A DNA stretch of 64,000 nt from Candidatus Pseudomonas phytovorans. Its GTDB lineage: Bacteria; Pseudomonadota; Gammaproteobacteria; Pseudomonadales; Pseudomonadaceae. This document shows, in pieces, positions 56,514-63,909 of this stretch; position 1 is the first letter of the stretch; every line of letters begins with the position of its first letter. The notes under the pieces are model-generated. The model ran no database searches and was not told the DNA's origin. It saw only the letters and a program-made list of their open reading frames with translations. The translations under genes were made by a program, and so were the position numbers. The stretch is taken from positions 1,400,001 through 1,464,000 of the forward strand of contig CP119325.1 in NCBI GenBank assembly GCA_029202525.1. Reading direction: 5' to 3'.

Positions 56514-56630
56514 GAGGCCGGGCACCTGGTGTGGTCAGGGTGGCATTGTGCGGCAGAAGGCGGGCGGGGTCATGTCCGGATGCGCAGAGTGGTGCTCTGA
56601 ATGAGACATCATCGTGATCATGAAAAAATC

Positions 56631-56665
56631 TTGAGTTCATCTCAAATATAATGAGTTTGTCTCAA
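56631..56665. promoter_or_regulatory. Two tandem TGAG-N5-CTCA operator-like sites
   Basis: TTGAGTTCATCTCAA (56631-56645) and ATGAGTTTGTCTCAA (56651-56665) are near-perfect inverted repeats spaced exactly 20 bases, two helical turns. They resemble the MetR box TGAA-N5-TTCA. A perfect TATAAT lies between them at 56647-56652. They sit between the divergent MetF-like and MetE-like genes. Confidence 0.6.
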
Positions 56666-56722
56666 TACCCCCACCCACCTGAAAATCCCTTCATCAATTT
56701 GAGCACGCTGAAGGGACGAGAC

Positions 56723-57547
56723 ATGGCACTGGCACATAATCTGGGCTTTCCACACATTGGCGGCGACCGCGAACTGCGGGCCCGCCACTGGCAAGTGCAG
56801 AAAGACGCCGGTATCGAACTCCTGCCAGTTGGCGACTTTGCCCGGCATGGGTACGCGCTGAGCACCGATGACCAGCCGTTTGCCCTCAACTGGGAACCCC
56901 TGTTCGAAGAAGTAGAGCAAGCCAACGCGCTGGGCCATGCAGTCAAGCCAGTCTTGATCGGCCCATTGACCTACCTGTGGCAGGGCCAGGCCTGTAACGC
57001 CGACGTCGACAAGCTGGAACTGCTCGACCGCCTGTTGCCCCTGTATGACCACGTCCTCAATCGCTTGGCTGCGCTGGGCGTTGAATGGGTGCAGATCGAC
57101 GAACCGATCCTCGCCCACGGGCTGCCGCAGGACTGGAAAAACGCCTACGAGCGCGTCTACAACATCCTTCAACGTGCTCCGCTGAAGAAGTTGATTGCCA
57201 CCTACGCCGGTGGCCTCGATGGCAACCTCGGCCTGGCCGCCAACTTGCCGGTCGATGGCCTGCATATCGATCTGGTCCAGGCGCCTGAGCAGTACCAGGC
57301 CATTCTCGACCGCCTGCCGGCCTACAAGGTGCTGTCGCTGGGCGTGATCGGTGGCGGCGATGCCGCGCCTTGCGACCTGGGAAGAACGCTTGACCTGCTG
57401 CACGATGCCCATGAGCGTCTGGGTGAACGGCTGTGGCTGGCGCCGGCCTGCTCGCTGGCGCAAAACTCGGTGGGAGTGGCTGTGCAGAAGTGCCAGGAAG
57501 TGGCCCAGCTGGCTGCTGCGCTGGAGCAGACCCGAATCGCAGCTTGA
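56723..57547 (+). CDS. Short MetE-like protein containing only the N-terminal half
   Basis: A 274-residue protein related to cobalamin-independent methionine synthase, normally about 760 residues. It keeps blocks of the N-terminal barrel: AHNLGFPHIGGDRELRARHW, QKDAGIELLPVGDF, VKPVLIGPLTYLWQG, VEWVQIDEPIL, VDGLHIDLVQAPEQ and LWLAPACSL. The catalytic C-terminal half with the zinc ligands is absent, and two internal stretches are missing in frame. It is not simply broken: there is no frameshift, and it has its own ribosome site AAGGGACGAG. The ATG at 56723 fits the family start; an ATG at 56651 lies in the operator. The role is unknown, possibly a folate- or homocysteine-binding partner of the MetF-like protein. 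Confidence 0.78.
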   Translation: MALAHNLGFPHIGGDRELRARHWQVQKDAGIELLPVGDFARHGYALSTDDQPFALNWEPLFEEVEQANALGHAVKPVLIGPLTYLWQGQACNADVDKLELLDRLLPLYDHVLNRLAALGVEWVQIDEPILAHGLPQDWKNAYERVYNILQRAPLKKLIATYAGGLDGNLGLAANLPVDGLHIDLVQAPEQYQAILDRLPAYKVLSLGVIGGGDAAPCDLGRTLDLLHDAHERLGERLWLAPACSLAQNSVGVAVQKCQEVAQLAAALEQTRIAA

Positions 57548-57584
57548 TCATTGGCTCTTACACAAACCTTGAAACATTTGTGGT

Positions 57585-57625
57585 CCCTGTGGGAGCGGGC
57601 TTGCCCGCGAAGAGGCCGGCACAGG
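57585..57625. repeat. Single REP element
   Basis: One copy, CCTGTGGGAGCGGGCTTGCC then CGCGAAGAGGCCGGCACAGG, lies 38 bases after the short MetE-like gene and before the SDR gene. Unlike the other REPs here it has no inverted partner. Confidence 0.85.
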
Positions 57626-57680
57626 CAATACAAACCTCCTAGAATGCCGACTCCGATCAAATCCACAGGGAAGTGATGTG

Positions 57681-58400
57681 ATGCGCATTCTGGTAGTCGG
57701 CGCCAGCAAAGGGCTGGGCAAGGCATTCATGGAGGGGCTGGGCAAACCCGGCGATACGTTGATCGGTGTGTCGCGCAAAGCGCCTGCGGCCGTGAACACC
57801 GGTCAGGACATCCAGGCCCAGTGGATCGAGGCCGATCTCGGCCAGCCCGCTGCCGCCGTCGAGGCCATTGCCGCAGCAGTGGCCCAGGGCGGGGTGGACA
57901 CGCTGATCTACAACCTCGGCTTGTGGGAGGCCGAAGCATTCGAGGCGCATTACAGCTTCCTCGAAGACCGTGATGTGGCATTGCAGCGCATGGTCGACTG
58001 CAACATCACGGCGACCATCCTGCTGATCAAGCGGCTACTGCCGCTGCTGCTCAAAAGCGAAAAACCACGGATCATTCTGACCGGTTCCACCTCGGGCCTG
58101 CCCCAGAGTGGTCGGCCGGAAGTGACCTTCGCCGCCTCGAAATTCGCCCTGCGTGGCATCGCCGAGGCGTTGCGCGAAGGCTATCGGGGGCAGGGCCTTG
58201 GGGTGACGTGCCTGAACCTTGGATACCTGAATACCGAGGATGGCCTGGATGTGCCGTTGGCCGAGGCTGCAGCGCGTGGGGAAGGGGCGTTGATACCGCT
58301 GCATGATGTGGTGCTGATGGTGCGTTCGCTGCTGGAACTGTCGGCGGCGAGCTATGTGCGGGAACTTACCTTGCCGGCGATTGCCGATGAGCGGTTCTAA
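57681..58400 (+). CDS. Short-chain dehydrogenase-like protein lacking the catalytic tyrosine
   Basis: A 239-residue Rossmann-fold protein of the SDR family. The cofactor motif is GASKGLGKAF and the second is LIYNLG, with Asn108 of the SDR tetrad (CNITAT) and the serine region TGSTSG. Where YxxxK is expected the sequence reads FAASK (Phe150, Lys154), so the catalytic tyrosine is replaced. It may be a cofactor-binding sensor or use another acid. ATG 57681 is favoured over GTG 57678 by the spacing from AGGGAAG. It stands between REPs with no clear operon partner. Confidence 0.82.
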   Translation: MRILVVGASKGLGKAFMEGLGKPGDTLIGVSRKAPAAVNTGQDIQAQWIEADLGQPAAAVEAIAAAVAQGGVDTLIYNLGLWEAEAFEAHYSFLEDRDVALQRMVDCNITATILLIKRLLPLLLKSEKPRIILTGSTSGLPQSGRPEVTFAASKFALRGIAEALREGYRGQGLGVTCLNLGYLNTEDGLDVPLAEAAARGEGALIPLHDVVLMVRSLLELSAASYVRELTLPAIADERF

Positions 58401-58411
58401 AGCTTTATAAG

Positions 58412-58519
58412 CAGGCCCGGCCTCTTCGCGGGCTTGCCCGCTCCCACAGGTACAGCGCAAACATCGAAGTTTGTGCAGTCCCTGTGGGAGCGGGCAAGCC
58501 CGCGAAGAGGCCGGGCCTG
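58412..58519. repeat. Inverted pair of REP elements (CGCGGGCTTGCCCGC type)
   Basis: Left: CAGGCCCGGCCTCTTCGCGG through GCCCGCTCCCACAGG. Right: CCTGTGGGAGCGGGCAAGCC through GCGAAGAGGCCGGGCCTG. The outer ends are exact complements, so the whole 108-base unit can fold into one long hairpin. It lies between converging SDR and thiolase genes. Confidence 0.9.
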
Positions 58520-58536
58520 TCCACATCAATCCAGGA

Positions 58537-59715
58537 TCAACGCTCGATGGCCAGGGCCACGCCTTGCCCGCCACCAATGCACAAGGTGGCCAAGCCCTTC
58601 TTCACATCCCGCTTGATCATCTCGTGCAGCAAGGTCACCAGCACCCGGCACCCGGATGCACCAATCGGGTGGCCCAGGGCAATCGCCCCGCCATTCACGT
58701 TGACCCGCGCCGCATCCCATTCCAGCGCCTTGCCTACCGCCAGTGCCTGCGCGGCAAAGGCTTCGTTGGCTTCGATCAGGTCCAGGTCGGCCAGCTGCCA
58801 GCCGGCTTTGTCCAGGCAGCGCTGCGTCGCCGAAACCGGGCCGATGCCCATGATTGCAGGGTCTACCCCGGCACTGGCGTAGGCGGCGATCTTCGCCAGC
58901 ACGGGCAGGCCCAGTGCCTTGGCCTTGGCAGCGCTCATCAGCAGCACGGCGGCCGCGCCGTCATTCAGGCTGGAGGCATTGCCGGCAGTGACGCTGCCAT
59001 CTTTCTTGAATGCCGGGCGTAGTTTGCCCAGCGATTCGGCCGTGGTATCCGGGCGTGGTTGTTCGTCCTGGGCAAACACTTTGGGCTCACCCTTTTTCTG
59101 TGGCAGCACGATCGGGGTGATTTCATCATTGAAGCGCCCGGCCTCGATGGCCGCTACGGCCTTGCGCTGCGATTCGGCGGCGAAGGCGTCCTGCTGCTCA
59201 CGGCTCAGGCCGTACTTGTCCACAAGGTTCTCGGCGGTGATACCCATGTGGTAGTCGTTGAACGCATCCCACAGGCCGTCGGTGATCATGCTGTCGACCA
59301 GTTGGCCGTGGCCCATACGCTGGCCGGTGCGGGCCGAGGGCATCACGTAGGGGGCAAGGCTCATGTTCTCCTGGCCACCGGCGATCACCACCTCTGCGTC
59401 ACCGCAGCGGATTGCCTGGGCGGCCAGGTGCAAGGCCTTGAGGCCCGAGCCGCAGACCTTGTTCAGGGTCAGCGCCGGTACGCTGAAGGGCAGGCCGGCC
59501 TTGATCGCCGCTTGGCGTGCCGGGTTCTGCCCGGCGCCGGCGGTGAGCACCTGGCCGAGGATCACTTCGTCGACCTGCGCCGGGTCCAGCCCGGTCTGCT
59601 CCAGCAGGCGTTTGATCACAGCGGCGCCGAGGTCGACCGCAGGTACCGTGGCCAAGGCGCCCTGGAAGCTGCCGATGGCGGTACGGGTTGCGGCGACGAT
59701 GACCACGTCGTTCAT
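58537..59715 (-). CDS. atoB: Acetyl-CoA acetyltransferase (thiolase)
   Basis: A biosynthetic/degradative thiolase condensing two acetyl-CoA to acetoacetyl-CoA, or the reverse. The 392-residue protein has the acyl-enzyme Cys88 in NKVCGSGLKAL, the second motif NVNGGAIALGHPIGASGCR, and the C-terminal active-site block CIGGGQGVA. This length and pattern fit the AtoB/PhaA group rather than FadA. It is monocistronic between a REP pair and a divergent PepSY gene. The physiological direction is not evident from the neighbours. Confidence 0.9.
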   Translation of the reverse strand: MNDVVIVAATRTAIGSFQGALATVPAVDLGAAVIKRLLEQTGLDPAQVDEVILGQVLTAGAGQNPARQAAIKAGLPFSVPALTLNKVCGSGLKALHLAAQAIRCGDAEVVIAGGQENMSLAPYVMPSARTGQRMGHGQLVDSMITDGLWDAFNDYHMGITAENLVDKYGLSREQQDAFAAESQRKAVAAIEAGRFNDEITPIVLPQKKGEPKVFAQDEQPRPDTTAESLGKLRPAFKKDGSVTAGNASSLNDGAAAVLLMSAAKAKALGLPVLAKIAAYASAGVDPAIMGIGPVSATQRCLDKAGWQLADLDLIEANEAFAAQALAVGKALEWDAARVNVNGGAIALGHPIGASGCRVLVTLLHEMIKRDVKKGLATLCIGGGQGVALAIER

Positions 59716-59890
59716 GTTGTTGTTCTCCGTGCGATGGGCGTAATGCGCCAAGCATCGGTGGCTTTGGCTTATTTGTTAAGTTTGTTTTTCTTTCGGATTG
59801 ATGTGAAAAGCAAATCAATGGGCGCGCGGCGTGCTATCCAACTAAGCTCAATTGCGTGCTGTTTCACTCAACTGAATGGAGCCCATACCC

Positions 59891-60157
59891 ATGCGCATCC
59901 TCATCGCCCTGACACTTCTGATCGGCAGCAGCACAGCATTCGCCGCCACCCAGTGCACCACCGCAGACAAAAGCACCTGGCAAGACCAGGGCAAGTTCCA
60001 GGCGCAGCTCAAGGAACAGGGCTACAAGATCAACAAGTTCAAGGTTACCAAGGGCAACTGCTACGAGATCTATGGTTTCGACAAAGATGGTCGCAAGGTC
60101 GAGATCTACCATGATCCGGTGACCGGCAAAGCGGTCAAGTCCGAGTACCACGATTGA
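59891..60157 (+). CDS. Periplasmic PepSY-domain protein
   Basis: An 88-residue exported protein with a signal peptide cleaved near AFA-AT (residue 19). The remainder is a single PepSY domain: QAQLKEQGYKINKFKVTKGNCYEIYGFDKDGRKVEIYHDPVTG. Two cysteines may form a disulfide. The stop overlaps the TTG start of the cytochrome gene, so the two are coupled. PepSY proteins beside cytochrome b561 genes are common, and may control redox or protease activity in the periplasm. Confidence 0.87.
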   Translation: MRILIALTLLIGSSTAFAATQCTTADKSTWQDQGKFQAQLKEQGYKINKFKVTKGNCYEIYGFDKDGRKVEIYHDPVTGKAVKSEYHD

Positions 60158-60687
60158 ACAGCGACGGCACGGTGCCGCTGTGGGACCCGCTCCTGCGGCT
60201 GTGCCATCTGTCGATCGCCGGGGTGTTTTTCGCCGATTACTTCTTCAATGAAGAGGGTGACGACTGGCACCAGTGGCTGGGCTATTACGCCCTGGCCTGT
60301 GTGGTGTTGCGCGTCGTCTGGGGCTTTGTCGGGCCACGCAGTGCGCGCTGGTCCGACTTCTGGCCTACCCCGGCGCGGCTTGCCGGGCATGCCCGGGCCC
60401 TGCTGCGTGGGGAGCCTTACCATCGCCTGGGGCATTCACCCATTGGTGCACTGGTGATGGTGCTGATGCTGACCGGTATCGCAGGCCTGGTTCTTACCGG
60501 GTGGGCATCGCAAGAAGTGGATGCCTTGTGGGGAGAAGACTGGCCGACCGATGTGCATAGCTGGTTGGCCGATGCCGTGCTGGTGCTGGTTTGCGTGCAT
60601 GTGCTGGCGGCCATCGTCGAGAGTGTGCGCCTACGCGAGAACCTGCCGTTGTCGATGATCACCGGGCGTCGTCAGCATCGCGATTAA
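60154..60687 (+). CDS. Cytochrome b561-family membrane protein
   Basis: A 177-residue diheme b-type cytochrome with four membrane helices. Candidate heme histidines are in LRLCHLSIAG, DDWHQWLGYY, HSPIGALV and CVHVLAAI; the middle pair GHSPIGA and DVHSWLADA is typical of the family. The start is TTG at 60154, overlapping the PepSY stop (TTGA) in the way of a coupled pair. It probably carries electrons from quinol to a periplasmic acceptor. Confidence 0.85.
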   Translation: MNSDGTVPLWDPLLRLCHLSIAGVFFADYFFNEEGDDWHQWLGYYALACVVLRVVWGFVGPRSARWSDFWPTPARLAGHARALLRGEPYHRLGHSPIGALVMVLMLTGIAGLVLTGWASQEVDALWGEDWPTDVHSWLADAVLVLVCVHVLAAIVESVRLRENLPLSMITGRRQHRD

Positions 60688-60692
60688 GTAAA

Positions 60693-60802
60693 CCTGTGCC
60701 GGCCTCTTCGCGGGCTTGCCCGCTCCCACAGGTACTGCACAGGCCTTGAGGTTTGTGAAATACCTGTGGGAGCGGGCAAGCCCGCGAAGAGGCCGGTACA
60801 GG
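60693..60802. repeat. Inverted pair of REP elements (CGCGGGCTTGCCCGC type)
   Basis: Left: CCTGTGCCGGCCTCTTCGCG through GCTTGCCCGCTCCCACAGG. Right: CCTGTGGGAGCGGGCAAGCC through GCGAAGAGGCCGGTACAGG. It separates the cytochrome gene from the converging agmatine cluster. Confidence 0.9.
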
Positions 60803-60811
60803 CAATACCAA

Positions 60812-61921
60812 TCAAACAGCCGGGCACTGATGGGTCACACAGTGAATCCCCCCACCCCCGGCAGCAATGGCATCAATATCCACCAGCACGATATCCCGCC
60901 CCGGATACAACGCCGCCAGCAGCGCCCGAGCCTTTTCATCTGCCTGCACATCGCCAAACTGCGGCGCGATGATCGCACCATTGATCACGAAGTAATTGAT
61001 GTAGCCCGCCGCAAAGTCGTCGTTGCCTTTGCTGAACCTGTTGCGCCTGCCGCGCTGCGGTGGCGACACCACATGAATCTGCAACTTGCGCCCCTCGGCG
61101 TCAGTGGCGCGCTTTAAAACCTCAAGGTGCTTGCGCGTTACCGCGTAGTCATACGAATCCGGGTCGTTGTCCAGGTTGGCGATCACCACCCCTGGCCGCA
61201 CGAAGCGGGCATAGAAGTCCACGTGCCCGTCGGTAATGTCCTTGCCGGCGATGCCCGGCAGCCAGATAACCTTGCCCAACCCCAGTCGCTCCTTGAGCTC
61301 GGCCTCGACCTCGGCCTTGCTCCAGTCCGGGTTGCGATTGGCATTGATCCAGCTGCTCTCGGTCATGATGCCGGTGCCATGGCCATCCACTTCGATGGCG
61401 CCACCTTCACCCACCAGTTCACTGTGCTGGTAGCGGGCGCCGGCGAGGGTAGCGACCCGCTTGGCCAGCTCGGCGTCGTTGCGATGGCGCTGCTTGTTGC
61501 CCCAGCCGTTGAAGTTGAAGTCCACCGCGCCCAGCGCGCCGTCGTCATCGAGGACGAAATTGGCGCCGATGTCGCGCATCCAGATGTCGTCCAGGTTGCA
61601 CTCGACAAAGCTTGTGCGCGGGCTGGCGCAGTGTTGCTCGGCCAGTTTGCGTTCGCTGGCGCGGCAGAACACGGTAACCGGCTGATAACGCGCGATGGCC
61701 TGGGCAATGCGGCCCAGGGCGGCTTGTACATCGGCGGTGAAGTCTTCCCAGATGGCATCCTGGGCGCCAAAGGCGATGAAGGCGCGTTGCTGCGGTTCGC
61801 CCTCATCGGGCATGAACCAACGCCCCGGTTCTTCGGCGCGAGCCAGGCCCAGGGGCAAGCCAAGGCTGGCGCCGACGCCGGCGGCCAGTGACAGTTGAAG
61901 AAAGGTTCTACGGCTTGGCAT
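60812..61921 (-). CDS. aguA2: Agmatine deiminase paralog with Tat signal peptide
   Basis: Agmatine deiminase turns agmatine into N-carbamoylputrescine and ammonia. The 369-residue precursor begins MPSRRTFLQLSLAAGVGASLG, a clear twin-arginine signal (SRRTFLQ) with cleavage near ARA-EE. The mature part is a PPAD-type deiminase with MRDIGANF, GEGGAIEVDGHG, DGHVDFYARF and the catalytic Cys361 in GGGGIHCVTHQ. Thus it should act in the periplasm, unlike the usual cytosolic enzyme, the end of which is encoded at 63906. It follows the polyamine-binding protein by 3 bases in one operon. The symbol is a working name. Confidence 0.88.
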   Translation of the reverse strand: MPSRRTFLQLSLAAGVGASLGLPLGLARAEEPGRWFMPDEGEPQQRAFIAFGAQDAIWEDFTADVQAALGRIAQAIARYQPVTVFCRASERKLAEQHCASPRTSFVECNLDDIWMRDIGANFVLDDDGALGAVDFNFNGWGNKQRHRNDAELAKRVATLAGARYQHSELVGEGGAIEVDGHGTGIMTESSWINANRNPDWSKAEVEAELKERLGLGKVIWLPGIAGKDITDGHVDFYARFVRPGVVIANLDNDPDSYDYAVTRKHLEVLKRATDAEGRKLQIHVVSPPQRGRRNRFSKGNDDFAAGYINYFVINGAIIAPQFGDVQADEKARALLAALYPGRDIVLVDIDAIAAGGGGIHCVTHQCPAV

Positions 61922-61924
61922 GGT

Positions 61925-63010
61925 TCAGTCCTGTGCAGTCTTGAAGCGTGTCCACACGCGCATGCGTGCCCGCATGTCGGCCTGTGGAATATCGCGGCCT
62001 GGTATCAGTCGGGCATAGGTCGCTTCGTCAAGATAGATATCGGGGTTGTCGCGCATGCGCGGGTCCACCGCCTGGCGCGCCTTGGCGCTGGCAGTGGGGT
62101 AACCGGTAAAGTTGCTGATGGCGGCCATGTTCGCCGGGCGCATGACGAAGTTGATGAAACGATAGGCGTATTCCGGGTGCTTGGCATCAGCCGGGATGGC
62201 CATGGTGTCCATCCACACCGTGGTGCCTTGGCGGGGTACGCGGTACTGGAAGTCCAGGTGCTTGCCTGCGGCCTCGGCGGTGCGCTGGGCCTGGATCACG
62301 TCGCCGCTGTAGCCCAGGGACACGCACAGGTTCTCGTTGACCAGTTCGGTCACCGGCTGCGACTGGAACTTGCGCACATACGGGCGAATGGCCTTGAGCA
62401 GTTCGCTTGCGGCGGCCAGGTCTTCACGCTTGGCGCTGCGTGGCTCTCGGCCCAGATAATTGAGGACCACTGCCAATACTTCGTCGGGCGAGTCGATGAC
62501 CGAGATACCGCAGTCGGCGAACTTGGCGGCCAGCTCCGGTTTGAACAGCAGGTCAAGGTTGTCCAGCGGCGCATCGGGCATGCGCTGGCGGACTTTTTCG
62601 GCATTCACCGTCAGGCCGATGGTGCCCCAGGTGTAGGGTACGGTCGCCTGGCTGGCCTTGGGGTACTGGGCATGCAGTTTTCGCAGGCCGGGTTCGATAT
62701 CGTCGAGTGCTTCCAGGCGGCTGTGGTCCAGGGGCTGCAGGCTGCCGGCGCGCATCAGCCGCTCGGCAACGGTGTCGCCGGGGAACACCAGGTCGTAGCC
62801 ACTGCGCCCGGACATCAGCTTGGCTTCGAGCACTTCACTGCCGTCCATCACGTCGTAGATCACCTGGATACCGGTTTCGGCGGTGAACTGCTTCAGGGTG
62901 TCCTCGGCAAAATAGTCGGCCCAGTTGTACAGGCGCAGAACGGGCTGCTCGGCCTGGACCTGGCTGGCGCAAATGGCCAGTGCCAATACGGCTAGAACGT
63001 GGCGTTTCAT
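61925..63010 (-). CDS. Polyamine ABC-transporter substrate-binding protein (PotF/SpuD-like)
   Basis: A 361-residue periplasmic binding protein with a signal peptide cleaved near VQA-EQ (residue 20). It shows LRLYNWADYFAEDTLKQFTAETGI, DLVFPGDTVAERL and WGTIGLTVN, typical of putrescine/spermidine binders of the PotD/PotF family. Its genes for permease and ATPase are not beside it, so it may use a transporter encoded elsewhere. It sits between the exported agmatine deiminase and aguB, spacing 3 and 2 bases, in one operon. Confidence 0.88.
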   Translation of the reverse strand: MKRHVLAVLALAICASQVQAEQPVLRLYNWADYFAEDTLKQFTAETGIQVIYDVMDGSEVLEAKLMSGRSGYDLVFPGDTVAERLMRAGSLQPLDHSRLEALDDIEPGLRKLHAQYPKASQATVPYTWGTIGLTVNAEKVRQRMPDAPLDNLDLLFKPELAAKFADCGISVIDSPDEVLAVVLNYLGREPRSAKREDLAAASELLKAIRPYVRKFQSQPVTELVNENLCVSLGYSGDVIQAQRTAEAAGKHLDFQYRVPRQGTTVWMDTMAIPADAKHPEYAYRFINFVMRPANMAAISNFTGYPTASAKARQAVDPRMRDNPDIYLDEATYARLIPGRDIPQADMRARMRVWTRFKTAQD

Positions 63011-63012
63011 GC

Positions 63013-63909
63013 TCAGGCCCTCAGGGTGTGTGGGTGCGTGCCGTCCAGGGTCAGCAGCGTTGCGTACATTTCCGGGCGACGATCACGGTAGATGCCCCAG
63101 CTCAGGCGGTCATCGCGCATGCCCGCGAGGTCCAGGTCGTGCAGCCAGATGCCGCTGCTTTCGCGGTCGGCTTCGGTAAGCATGGCGCCCTTGTGGTCGC
63201 AGATGAACGACGAACCGTAGAAGCGCATGCTCAACGAGGCGTCGCTGGCTGCGACTTCTTCGCCAACACGGTTTGCCGCCATCACCGGCAGCAGGTTGGC
63301 GGCGGCATGACCGCGCATGGCTACCTGCCAATGGTCGCGCGAGTCCAGTTCAGTGCAGCCGGGCTCTGAGCCGATGGCGGTGGGGAACAGCAGCACTTCG
63401 GCGCCCATCAGCGCCAGGCAGCGGGCCGTTTCGGGAAACCACTGGTCCCAACAGATGCCGATACCCAGGCGGCCAAACGCGGTGTCCCAAACCTTGAAAC
63501 CGGTGTCGCCTGGGCTGAAATACTCCTTCTCCTGATAGCCGATAGCGTTGGGGATATGGGTCTTGCGGTACACACCGAGCAGGCGGCCGTCGGCATCAGC
63601 CACGGTCAGCGAGTTGAAGAAGGCATTGCCGGCGCGCTCGTACCAGCTCAGCGGCAGCACCACGCCCAGTTCGCCGGCCAGCGCGGCGAAGCGCTGCAGG
63701 ATCGGGCTGTCGGGGTAGGGCTGGGCGAGGGCCTGGTGCTGGTGGTCCTGTTCGATGCAAAAGTACGGGGTGGCGAACAGCTCCTGCAGCAAGATCACCT
63801 GCGCGCCCTTTGCAGCGGCCTGGCGCACCAGCTGTTCGGCGCGGTCGAGGTTGCCGGGCAGGTCCCAGCTGCACGGCATTTGCGTGGTGGCCACGCGCAG
63901 CAGGCTCAT
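63013..63909 (-). CDS. aguB: N-carbamoylputrescine amidase
   Basis: It hydrolyses N-carbamoylputrescine to putrescine, CO2 and ammonia, the second step of agmatine use. The 298-residue nitrilase-fold protein has the Glu-Lys-Cys triad as Glu43 (LLQELFATPYFC), Lys116 (YRKTHIP) and Cys153 (GICWDQWFPE). The start ATG 63909 overlaps the stop of the upstream agmatine deiminase gene (ATGA). It has no signal peptide, so it is cytosolic. Confidence 0.93.
   Translation of the reverse strand: MSLLRVATTQMPCSWDLPGNLDRAEQLVRQAAAKGAQVILLQELFATPYFCIEQDHQHQALAQPYPDSPILQRFAALAGELGVVLPLSWYERAGNAFFNSLTVADADGRLLGVYRKTHIPNAIGYQEKEYFSPGDTGFKVWDTAFGRLGIGICWDQWFPETARCLALMGAEVLLFPTAIGSEPGCTELDSRDHWQVAMRGHAAANLLPVMAANRVGEEVAASDASLSMRFYGSSFICDHKGAMLTEADRESSGIWLHDLDLAGMRDDRLSWGIYRDRRPEMYATLLTLDGTHPHTLRA

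Noticed and set aside
56526..56722. Possible SAM or cobalamin riboswitch before the MetE-like gene
   Set aside because: The leader is short and shows only the paired TGAG-N5-CTCA sites; no riboswitch core pattern is visible.
31062..60802. Repeated sequences considered as CRISPR arrays
   Set aside because: The repeats are dispersed, palindromic, and in inverted pairs with no regular spacers or cas genes; they are REP elements.
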